64,000 nucleotides of DNA from Casuarina equisetifolia (Eukaryota; Streptophyta; Magnoliopsida; Fagales; Casuarinaceae). Position 1 is the stretch's first letter; each line of letters opens with the position of its first letter. Shown piece by piece: positions 22,906 to 34,600 of this stretch. The notes beneath the pieces were generated by a model that saw only the letters and a program-made list of their open reading frames with translations, had not been told where the DNA came from and did not search any database. Made by a program: the position numbers and the translations under genes. Where the stretch lies: NCBI GenBank assembly GCA_028551475.1, contig CM052358.1:11267938-11331937 (forward strand), given 5' to 3'.

Positions 22906-24896
22906 GCTGATTCGAACACGACCAGTGGGACAGCTGGTCAAGGTTTGGCTTAAAGAAAGATATTGAGCCAGGCCCCGCCCAACATATAGTATAGTAGTTT
23001 TGCTTCTTCATTCACGCCACAAGGTGGAGCCGAGGAGGGCCATTGAATCAGTCAACATTGCCTCTTTCACTGGGTCTTCCGAGCTCTTTGGGCACTAATA
23101 GGCTGCTAATAGAGTCGACTAAGGCCACGAGTGAGGCCCACTATAAGGAAACTTCTGCTTAACTGAAAAGCCCAGTTCAAAAGATTTTGGCACGTTGTAT
23201 TGAGTCCCTAGACACGTGGACGACATGCAACATAGGTGCGCAGGTGAAGCAAATGAAGCATTAACGCTTGTAGCATGTAATAAGTTCTTTGGGTGGGGGA
23301 CGTGCAATGTTAAGTCGTCCTATTCTAACAACACCTTTTTGGATTAGGAGCCAAAATCTGTAGTTACCGATTTTAGGAAGGACAACACCTAAGAGTACTG
23401 CATCTTTGACCAAAACCATGCTGGGTGATTTTTGAAAACGCACAAAAGGTTGTGGAAGAGTGGTTTTAATATTATGTCAATCAAGGGTTGGAAAACTTAA
23501 ATTGATAATATAATATACTTAATCATTTTGCCATTATTTCAAAACTGCACTCATGTATGCACTCAAATTCTCACTCAATAAGGAACTGCAATATATAAAA
23601 CATTTAAGCTAAAAACTAAAGTACTCATGCCGTTTTTACACTTAGGGCCCTAACTTTCGATGTCGAAATATTAAGAATAAAATAAGAATCTGTGGGAGTA
23701 GGGTGGAAGCAAAGAAAGACAAATTGGGTGATTTGAGGTCCTTTGAACTTAAAAACATAAACCCACCATTTTAACATTTGTTAATGATAAAAAAAGAATA
23801 TCTCTATTATGTCAACAGTAGCACATTTAAATAAAATCATGTTAAAAAGTAGGGAAGAGATTGCAACTCCACCGGTAGGAAGAGAAAAACCCGATGGAGG
23901 TACCTTATATTTGTCCATTGGTACTTCATAAGTTGATTTTGAAAATATTTCATAGGTTGAGTTGATTTTGAAAATACTTCATAAGTTGACTTTTAAAGTG
24001 AAAATAAATTTTTTAATGTAATATTAAATTTTATTTTTAAAATATTTTTACAAATATAGATAAAGTTAAACTTATTATAAAAAGTAATATTACAAGATGA
24101 TTTATGTAGATTATTTAAAAATGAAATATACTATAATATAAATATTCAATTTTAAGTTGTTAAGATATGAGTGGGTACGGTAAATATAAGTTTGCCCTTC
24201 TATTTTGTAAATTGACTTTTGAGATGGTAAGTCCACTTTTGAAATGAAAATGAGCTGAAAACTAGCGATCAAAAACTCCCAAGTCAGCAGTAGAAATTGC
24301 CATCGTGTAAAGTCCTCCCTGTCTTTTAGTTTTGTCTTTCTGCGGACAGTCGATAGCTGCCTAAATCTTAAAACAAGCAACCGAGCGGGTCGGCGGTGAC
24401 TCACTGAACATTACTTTTTCCGGCAGAAGCCAACACGTAAACATGCTTCAAGGCCGCCAAATCACCCAGAAGTTACTCCCTTGTGCACACGTTGTTTGTT
24501 CAGAAGCACCTAAATTATGCTTCAGCTACCACCGGTCTCATGGCTTTTTAATGCAACCGAAAAGATGAATTGGAAGTAGTTGGTTTTGACCCGAAAACCT
24601 TTCTTTTCATTTTTATCAGAAGATTGAATATCCATGTGCCACAGGGCGCTGAACATCATCTATAATTTCTTTAGTTGACACCCTCTGCTGCTTCATGTCA
24701 CCACCTGACCATAATTTCATGAAAATTTCATGAGACCATCGTTGACCTTGAACTGATGTATTAGCCGTTTGCAGTCTGTCACTCTTAAATACACTTGTCT
24801 GCAACCTCGGTCTATGTGTTTACTCCCCTAAATTAAGTACAAAATGACACGGCTCATCACAGGAGTTATTTTACCCCATGCGTCTCCACACTTTTC
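22906..24896. other. Gene-free stretch upstream of the plus-strand pectinesterase
   Basis: No coding region supported. It holds the likely promoter of the pectinesterase gene. A G-box core CACGTG lies at 23213-23218, too far to assign. No strong TATA box was seen close to the start; TTAAATA near 24785 is a weak candidate. Confidence 0.4.
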
Positions 24897-26572
24897 ATGC
24901 CAAAAATGGCGACTTGTGCTACCACCTTTCTTCTCCTCCTAGCCATGGCTACCACCATCTCTGGAGTCCAAGAGGTGGAGATGGTACACAAGGCTCAAAC
25001 ACAGATTTTACGAGCTAGAAACCGGATCCAGGCGTCTATGTATCTACTGAAATCAAATCACGATTGGAATCATGTCGGTGTGTCGCTGAGTGACTGTGCT
25101 AAGCTCTATGACGAAAGTGAGTTCCTCCTTGCTCGCTTACTGTCTGATGAGCGTCACACGCCCGATGATGTGCGCACTTGGCTTAGTGGAGTGATGGCAA
25201 ACCACAGGAGTTGCATGGATGGCTTGGGTGAGAAGGGTTTTGTGGAGGCTCATGTGGTGGAAAATAATTTGACCGCGGTTCTAAGTGAAGCGCTTGCCTC
25301 ATATGGGAAGAGTATCGGTAGGAGAAAAGGTAACTGGCTAATTGATTGAGCCTTTTCCTTCTTGCTACTAATTCATGCACTTACTCGTCCATCTCGCTTT
25401 TCTAGGAAACTGGGGAGGCCAAAAATCCGACCGAAATGGGGGCGTCTTAACATCATGGAATCCGGCAACCTCCAAGGCCCACTTCGTCGTGGCAAAGGAT
25501 GGGTCTGGCACTCACAGGACAATCAACGATGCAGTTGCTGCTGTTTCTAGAATGGGTGACAAGCGGCACGAAAGAGTTATAATCTATGTGAAATCGGGGA
25601 TCTACAATGAGAAAGTGGAAATTGGAAGAAATACGAAGAATGTCATGCTTGTAGGTGATGGCATGGACTCAACAATTGTCACTGGTAACCGAAATGTCCA
25701 AGATGGTAATACCACTTTGAACTCGGCTACATTTGGTAAGTTTAAAAAGAAAAAAAAAACCATTATTAGTTACAATAGGATCCGAATCATTGAATGCCTA
25801 CTTCTCTTTTAAGCAGATAATAGAACAAAATTTTCCTCTAAAATTATAAGATTTTACTAAACCAATTTTGCATTGATCAGGTGTATCTGGGGATGGTTTC
25901 TTGGCAAGGGATATCACATTTGAGAACACAGCCGGCCCCCAGAAGCACCAAGCGGTGGCGTTAAGGGTGAGTTCCGACCATGCAGTGTTTTATCGTTGCA
26001 GCTTCAGAGGATATCAAGACACTCTCTTTGTCCACTCCCTGAGGCAATTTTATCGCGACTGCCATATATATGGAACGATTGACTTCATATTCGGTGATGC
26101 GTCGGCAGTCTTCCAAAACTGTGACATCTTTGTAAGGAGGCCGATGAACCACCAAGCCAACATGATAACAGCCCAAGGTAGAGATGATCCAAATGAAAAT
26201 ACAGGGATTTCAATCCAAGGTTCACGGGTTAGACCAGCTCCTGACTTGGAAGATGTCAAAGGTTCGTTTAGGACATTCCTGGGTAGACCATGGAAAAAAT
26301 ATTCCAGGACTGTGTTTATGAAGACGGACCTAGATGCTCTAGTCGATCCAAAGGGTTGGACAGAATGGAGAGGGAACTTTGCTCTCTCTACACTGTTCTA
26401 TGGGGAGTATATGAACACAGGTATTGGTGCCTCCACTAAAAGAAGGGTGAAATGGCCTGGTTTTCATGTACTTAGTAGTCCCCGGGAGGCTAGTCCTTTT
26501 ACAGCGAGTAGGTTTCTCCAGGCGGAGTCATGGGTTCCACTGACCGGCGTCCCATTTTGGCTTGGAATTTAA
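24897..26572 (+). CDS. Pectinesterase with shortened inhibitor domain, 3 exons
   Basis: Exons 24897-25329, 25406-25735 and 25881-26572 join in frame to 484 aa. Signal peptide at about residues 1-24. The PMEI-like region (about 25-140) keeps only the later two cysteines (SDCAKLY, RSCMDGL); the N-terminal cysteine pair seen in the other pectinesterase here is absent. A basic IGRRK stretch lies where the processing site is expected; no RKLL/RRLL is present. The CE8 catalytic domain starts at about residue 163 ([10 protein letters not shown]), with Gln300-Asp301 (GYQDTLF), Asp322 (DFIFGDA), Arg390 and Trp392 (LGRPW), all intact. A second ATG at 24906 is in frame and would shorten the signal peptide by three residues. 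Two short introns (76 and 145 bp). It should act as a secreted pectin methylesterase; the subgroup is not determined. Confidence 0.93.
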
Positions 26573-28391
26573 GGGTGTTTCTCTATCTTTGGACAGTAAA
26601 TACGAAGGAATAATGAGCTCTGCCAGCTTATTAAGTACACCCTTGTACTCTGCTGCTTAAAATTATGTAGTGGGAAATTCAAAAAGAACTTGCGTAAAAT
26701 GTGGTTCGAAAACTTAAGCAAGTTTGAACTCAGATGAGAGACTATGCTGGTAGTTAAATATGGTTTTTTTGACACAAAGTGAGAAGCAAAGAGGAAAGAG
26801 AGAAATTTAGAAAAAAAGGTTTTTCGTATTCATTGTGTATGTCCAGGCCTAGAGCAATATAGACCTATCTATAATACACGAATTTATACGTCGGAAAGGA
26901 AAAGGAATACTATCAAAATAAGGATTCCTATTTGTATAAATATTTTTTTAAAAAAAAATATCAATTCTATTCCTTATTGACAACAATTCACATCTAACAA
27001 AGAAAAAATAATAAGAAATATTAATCATAAACCTCCAATATTTTTGGTAAAAAACTTCTTAAGATCACAAATTAGTATTATTGTCGTGGAGTACTCACAT
27101 GTGTACAGTAAATAGAATTGTAACTTTGTGAGATCTTATTAAAATATTTATAATCCAACATAAAAGTCAACTCAAAAGTTGATAATTTTGATTTAAAATT
27201 TTTCATAAACTAATGTATGTGTAATGTGAAACAAATATCATATATCCTTACATGTCTCTTACCAAATATTGGACCATTCATAGTGCATTACAATGAGCTT
27301 AAGATTTAGTCATATTTATAAGGATGTCCAAAGAGAAGCTTTCATTTTGATGTCATATTAAAATATCTATTATCCAATTCAAGATTTGGTGGAACTTTTT
27401 TAATTTAAATAGTATTACTATTATGTAGGACAAACTCCACACACTGCAATACTTTTTTCCTAGCAAGACAGGCGAACTGCATTTTGTTAGCACTTGGTAA
27501 ACAACTACGTAACGGGCAAACCTAGGGAGGTGACAATAGGACCTGCTTTCCTCGTGAAAAAATATGGTTAGAAACGGCAAAACCAGCTCTTGCCTTTGCA
27601 TTATATGTTGATGTCAACCCCAAATGTTTTATTTATGTCGATTAAAATAAGACTCATGAGGTGGTAGATTTAATGCCTGGACTGATTGGAGTAAACTTCA
27701 CGGATGTGAGAGTAGAGTTAAAAACTTAATTACAAATCAATGCCTAGAAAAAGTAAGAGAAAACGTTTACTGTCTTTTTGGAAATTTAAACCCCGATATG
27801 GGAGTATAAGAAGTCCCCCTCGATTAGCAAGTCTGAATGAAATTAACTAAGAAACCTTGTGAACATACTTTTTGATCCAATACAGTTTTAAACAGAAATA
27901 ATTAGATGTTCGAGATAGTATATTCCACTGCACATCCTTTGTCCAATTATACAACCTTACTCTACTCTATTAATCGAATTTAAGATATATAAAAAAAAAC
28001 AATTGATCGAATTTGTGTTCCTTATACAAATCGATGAACTTAGCCTACATACAATGCCTTACGGTCTTTTTTTTCTCTACCAAAAGGAAAAAGATGGTCT
28101 TTATTTTCAATGCTAGAATTAGTTGAAGGAGAGAGTGAATTAAGCAAGAAAATTATTAAAAAGTTCATTTTCTCCTTACAATTAGGTTGTAAGAAAGAAT
28201 GCATAATTTATTTTCAAAAAATTTAAAAGTACAATTTTCATGAACTATTATTATGTGAGTAATTTATTTTGCATTGAGATGTAATGTGTTTACTTATAAA
28301 CTATTATTACATTAAACATGTTGTCCTTGAACTTAGGCTCTAATATTAAACTAAAAAATGAATTCCATTTTAAGACAAAAAAGATTAATGG
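26573..28391. other. Gene-free stretch between pectinesterase and tRNA
   Basis: AT-rich sequence with only short, unsupported ORFs. The first ~150 bases should be the 3' UTR of the pectinesterase gene. No repeat or mobile element recognised. Confidence 0.4.
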
Positions 28392-28464
28392 CGCGCCAGG
28401 TAGGGGTCGAACCTACGACTTTCTGCTTAGGAAACAGACGCTCTATCCACTGAGCTACAGGCGC
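28392..28464 (-). tRNA. tRNA-Arg (anticodon CCU)
   Basis: A 73-nt cloverleaf on the minus strand without intron. The acceptor arm GCGCCTG pairs with CTGGCGC, with one U:U mismatch at 6:67. The D arm is GCTC/GAGC, the anticodon stem TCTGT/GCAGA holds loop TTCCTAA (anticodon CCT), and the T arm is GTAGG-TTCGACC-CCTAC. Box B GGTTCGACCCC is canonical. A run of six T follows about 10 bases after the 3' end, the Pol III terminator, and a CAA motif (ATCAAAG) sits just upstream, as usual in plant tRNA genes. It reads AGG codons. It lies only about 230 bases upstream of, and antisense to, the MAP1A start. Confidence 0.95.
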
Positions 28465-28697
28465 TTTGATGATTTCCTACGTAAAAATTGAGATTAAGAA
28501 GCAATAGAAATAGTTGCAAAATATAAAGACCGTTTCCTACACTCTCAGTTTCTCTGTGCAACCCTAGGCTTCTGTTCCTCTTGCCCTTGGATTGTGAAAA
28601 TCTAAGCTTCTGACCGGTTTTGTTAGTAAAAGAACGATCTTTCTGAGTTTTGTGGTTCAGTAATACATCCATCACACACCCCCAGCTTGGCTGCTCG

Positions 28698-31600
28698 ATG
28701 GCCGCCGGTTCCGATGTGGCCGAGATCACTGCTCTCTCCTGCGCACGATGTGGCAACCCTGCGCACCTTCAGTACGTACGATTTCACTTCTTCAATTGAT
28801 TAACAAATAAATCGTGTTGTGTTGTTGCTATGATCAGAACTCGATTGAATCGTCATAACACGAAGATGTTTGGTAAAAAAAAGTCTTCAATTGCATTGCA
28901 AGTCATAGTTTTCTTGTTTTTTACAGTAATAACTTCTTTCAAGCTATTTGAGCGCATAAGAGTCTGCATTCTAAAAAATTAGATTCTTCTTACTTTCTTA
29001 GCCATGGTAAGGTGTAACTAATCGAAATACCATCACTCGGTCATCGTGATTAGTGCATGGTAGATGAGCTTCATGATTGTTCTGGTTTTTTCTTCTTCTG
29101 CTGGAGTTAATCAGTTTTAACATCGAGGATTCACGTTCATTTTTCAGAACTGTCGGTTTACTGGATGGTTAGCAGAGTTTATTGGAGATAGTTAGAGACT
29201 CTCATGCTTGAATTTACTTTGGTTTGTTCGCAGGTGTCCCAAGTGCATGGAATTAAAGCTTCCCCGTGAAGACGCTGCTTTCTGGTCTGTAGTCTTTTCC
29301 TGCTGATTTCTGGTTTGGAGTCTTCTCCTGCTTCATTTTTATTTTATGTAACAATCTCATTGCGCGAGACTCTTCTATCTCTAAGTTTTGGTGAAACGTT
29401 GGTTGAGACATGATGGAAGTCTAATGTTTTTTTCTTTTGTGTATTTGGACATGATCACGATGCGTGAAGAGCTGGCTTTAAAAATATACCGCTCATTTCA
29501 TGAACTCATATTGTTTATTCTGCCGTAAGGGGGTCCGTATGTGAAATATTTGTCCACGTCGGGACATGACGGAAGTCTTTTTTTTTTTTTTTTTTTGTAT
29601 TTAGACATGATTACGATACATGAAGAGGTGGCTTTAATAAAATACAGCTTATTTCATGAACTCATATTATTTATTCTCCCTTAAGGGGTCGGTATTTGAA
29701 ATATTTGTCCACCCTTTTGGAAATAATATTGTCAGGGAATCTGGATGTCTGATTGAAATTGATTAGTTCCTTTGCACAATGCAAAAGTTATGAAGTAGGT
29801 CTGTCGAGTTCTATGACGCAACTCTGTCTGGTGTTCTTTACACTTGTCTCTATTAGAGGCCTCTTGCTGTTGGAAGATATAACATCCTTTTAGTTGAAAT
29901 AAGTTCTCTCTACCTAAAAATTTCTAGCGCTGCATCCTGACACTTTTGCTTCTTTTGATATAATTTGGACATTGGCACTTTGATGACAACTTCAGTTGTA
30001 TGCGTGTACAATCAGAATTTGGACTAATGCATACTTTTTATTCTCATCTGACATTTCTTTACAGCACTCAGGATTGTTTCAAGGCTTCTTGGAGCTCGCA
30101 TAAATCAGTGCATCTGAAGGCAAAGCTGTCCTCACTTGGGACAGGTACACCACATGAACAAAGTTCTGGCTTACTTAATGAAGGTTGGCTATATTGCTTG
30201 AAGAAAGGACAGGCTCGAACACCAAAACTTCCCCATTTTGATTGGACGGGGTATTTCTCAGTGATTATGTTTGCTTCATATTCTACATAGCACACCTGCT
30301 GTTAACTCGTCTACATCTAGGTTTGATGTTTGTGATCATACTTTTTAGTTGGATAATTGCTTTGGTTACTACACTGTCAGACTTTGATGATGCTTTCATC
30401 TTACCTGCTATCAAATCATTCTCTCTTTTGTCTATTATCAATGACAAAAAGCTTATTACTAATGTGACAGCTACGATAGCAGATGTTTTTGTTATCTGGT
30501 AGCAAGTGACTCCCATCTTCTTCTTCTTTTTTTTTTTTTTATGGTCTTAGAAGTATAAATGTATTCTCCCACATTGCTTTTAAATAATAATAGGAAAACT
30601 GCCTGAGTAGCATCACTCAAGCAAATATAGGAATTTCTAACATTATGTGTAATAGATAGATGATGGTAGTTCCATTTTGAATAGAAGAAGCATCGGAAGC
30701 TGAGCTTTCATACTCATGTATCTTTTATGATTTTTTTTTTTTTTAATTTCTAGCCTCTAAAATTTCATGATGTTTGTTAATGTATGCTTTAGGGTTTTAA
30801 TTTCTTATTGTAGTCTAACGGTAATTAGCTGTTGACCTTCAGGACATTGAGGCCATTTCCTATATCTAGTAGACGTGCTGTACCTGCTAATATTGAGCAA
30901 CCTGACTGGGCAGTTGATGTGAGTTGTTCACTTATTTTTGTGGTTTGATCATTTTCTTTAGGTGTGAAGTTTCCATGTTCACACATGGGCATATGCATGT
31001 GCTCTCGTGATTGTCCTGTTGATTTAATTGAATAAGACACGTGTGTGCAGACCACTCACATTTTATTTAGTGTTTGTCTTCATGCAACTTTTTCCTTGCC
31101 TTTTAGGGTACCCCAAAAATCGAGCCCAATAGCGATCTGCAACATGTTGTTGAGGTATTCTTGTTCTCTCACTTGTGGGTGCCATACAGTGACGTGAAAC
31201 AAATTGGACTTTTTCCGTTGCAGTTGGTCTCTATTTCTCTTTACTTAATTGATGTATTTTTTTGAAGATCAAAACTCCAGAGCAAATTACGAGAATGAGA
31301 GAGACTTGTCGAGTAAGTTCACACTACAATTGTTTTTTTCAATAGAGGAGCATATCCTAGTTGTCATTTTTTTTTATAAGAGCATGTTCTTCCATCCGTG
31401 CCAATATTGCATCATTGTCATATCCATGGTCTTTGTAAAAGCATGCATCATCTGCTTGACTATATGCATGTGCAGGAATAGTGTACTTTGTGGTGTTAAG
31501 CATGATATTTGGTGTTGTCTGATCTGTTTTAGTTTTCAGGATAAGTGAATGTGGTACCCTGTATCCCTAGGAAGATGAATTTCGAAAGATATTTAAGCTG

Positions 31601-34600
31601 TTTGTTGTTGCTGACAATTTTCTTAATTAATTTTCATGGCATTTTTTCCAATTTTTCTTTTGGATAATAATTATAAGTTTGCTTAAATGGTTTTGTAGCA
31701 CTATTTAGAGAGCCTTAAATAGATACTGAAAAGAAAATACGGATATGTTTCCTGTATTCTAGGTGTTTTCCCTTTCCCTTTCTCTCTCTTTTTTTTTTTT
31801 TTTTTGTTTTTGTGGGAAGGTGAAAGGGTACTGAACTAGACTGTACGAATTTTATATGGAGATCTGAAGTTTCGCTTTTCGTGATCATTATCCTTAGATT
31901 GCAAGAGAAGTTTTGGATGCAGCTGCTCGTGTAATTCAGCCTGGTGTGACAACTGATGAGATTGACCGAGTGGTTCATGATGCAACTATTGCAGCTGGTA
32001 TGAATTTAGTACTTATTCTTTTATTAATTCCTTACCGCGCCCCCGCCACCCCCCCCCCCCCCCCCCCACCCCAATTCTTGTATAAGATTTTACTTTTAAG
32101 CTCAAAAGCTGGGTGGATTAATTCAACGATGATCTATCTCTTGAGAGATAGTGACTGGACCGTGACATCCTTGATCCTACATCATAAGGGTACTGCTATG
32201 TTTACCTTTTGCTGGATTAGACAGTAATTTGCTTCAACAATCGTCAGAGTCTGCAGTGATTGATCTTAACGGGTTTGAGTTACTTTGTTACCTGATCAGA
32301 CCATTGAACTTCATTATCAAGAAAAAAAAATGACAATATGAGTACTAGGTATTATTTGTTGCGGAAAGAAGCAGCCTATTGCTATTATGTCCATTCTTCT
32401 AATGGCAGGAATGGGCTCAAATTATGCTGGCAGTGAAATTTTGAATTTCTAAAATGGATGTCTGTGCATCAGGGATGGTGTTGTTTCTTCATTGACCATA
32501 AAGAGCAACACCATTACGTGTGCAAGCTTAGAAAGGTGCTAACTCAAGTGGAGAAACTTTGAAGTTGATATTCAATCACACTTGCTAATTCAAGTCTATT
32601 TGTGAAGAACTGGAATGGTGAGGCGTCTGTTTTTTGTTTACATAGACAATCTCATCATTATAGGTGACGATAATGAAGGAAGCAAACGTGTCAGTTTGTT
32701 TTCAAATAAAAGAACTTGGTTAATTGAAAAACTTTCTTAGACTTGAACTTGAGTATGTAGTACTACATAGTAGGTGGAATATTTTTTTGTCTGCATAAAT
32801 GCATAGGAGGTCTACTACATCGTTAGCTTATTGGTGTTGTCTCACATTGCATGAATTCCACATGTAAATCTTTTTTAAAGAGAAATAGATGCCCCCTCCT
32901 TACCAGCCAATCTAAGGAAGAATGAGCTTAGCACAGCTTACACTCGATTGGCTAATGAGGATGGCAAAGCTTGGGTAGATTTAAGGTTCATTTTTTCTTT
33001 TGCAACATTGGGCCCAATGCATATAGGCTGTAGATATTTAGGAGTGATAGGTTGTCTTGGCAATTTAATTTGTAGCCCTATTACTAGGATTGTTGAGCGT
33101 GGTGATTATTTTTGTGTGGAGTATCTTGGAGCTGTGCCTTTTGACAGTGGTCACATGTGATACAGTTGGTTACAAAGTCATGCTTGTATGGATCTGGTGA
33201 TAAGTTGATTGTTTTTTATTTTTTATTTTTATTTTTTATATTGATATTAATTGTGGATTCTTAAAACCTGTGAATCACATCAAATCAGATTCCTTATTGC
33301 GTGATTTTCAAACATATTGTCGGCTTTGGTGTTGTTTTTTCTTTAATTTTTGGGGTACTAGATAGAGCAATTTTGGTGGGCTAATTGTTGTTAACTGTGA
33401 CTACCGCAGGAGGATACCCATCTCCCCTCAATTATCATTTCTTCCCCAAGTCTTGCTGCACGTAGGTACTTCTTTGTTATTTCTTTATGAATTTTCTTAG
33501 GATTTACGGGTTTTGATACAGTAAATCTTCAACTTTTCTCTTTGTTGCAGGTCAGTTAACGAAGTAATTTGCCATGGAATTCCAGATGCCAGGTAAATGT
33601 TGTATTGATTACATAGGGTTTCTCCTTTTAATCCTCAACAAATTCCTGTGGATTGCCAACTTAACTTTACTCTCTGGGCAACCATATTTTGAATCAATAA
33701 CTTCTAATGATCTTGTAATCTTAATCAAAACTGTAGCACGTGGGTAAGTTTAACTGGACAAACAGCTATAATTTATCATCATAATGTATCATGGTTAAGC
33801 ATGATAAAAACTGTCCTCAATACTTTTCTGTTTGCTCAGGAAATTAGAGGATGGTGACATTGTCAATGTGGATGTGACCGTATACTATAAAGGTGTTCAT
33901 GGTAGGGATCTCTCCACCAATCTTAATGAGCTTAAATATTTGCAAAGAAGCTTTATATTAGTAACCATTGGTTGACTCATTACGCAGGTGATCTGAATGA
34001 AACATTCTTCATGGGTAATGTTGATGAAGAATCTCAACGGTTGGTCCAATGTACTTATGAGTGTTTGGAGAAAGCAATATCTATCGGTATGTGTTGAATA
34101 AATCAATTAAGTCATATGTGAACTTCGTAGGACTTCTTTCTCTGTGGTTGTGTTTCTGACTGGACCCTAGTTTTGACTCTGTTTGGCTCTTCAAAATAAT
34201 TATGGGTGTTGGGCTGATGGTACCAATATGACCACATGCACAAACCATATTGGTCTGCTCTTTAGAGCCTTGGTTTCTGTTTCTGAAAAACTTCTACCAT
34301 CAATTTATTGCTCAGGTTTGGAAGTAGTCCAATGATGGTGGAACTAACTGAAGGGGAGTATCCTGAGGAAACATACCCACACCTAAGCAACTCATTATTG
34401 AGTTCTAGTTTCCCTTTTTTGCATCTTTTATTATTCGTTTCTGTATTCTTCCTCTTATTCTCCATTTGCCCCTTTCTATCTCCACTGTTTTCTTTCTCTT
34501 TCTCACTGCCCCTTTCTCATCATTTTTTTCACTTCTCCCCAAAATCCTCTCTCTCTGTCTTTCTTAGTCTGTGTACCTTACCCTCATATGGATATCTTTA

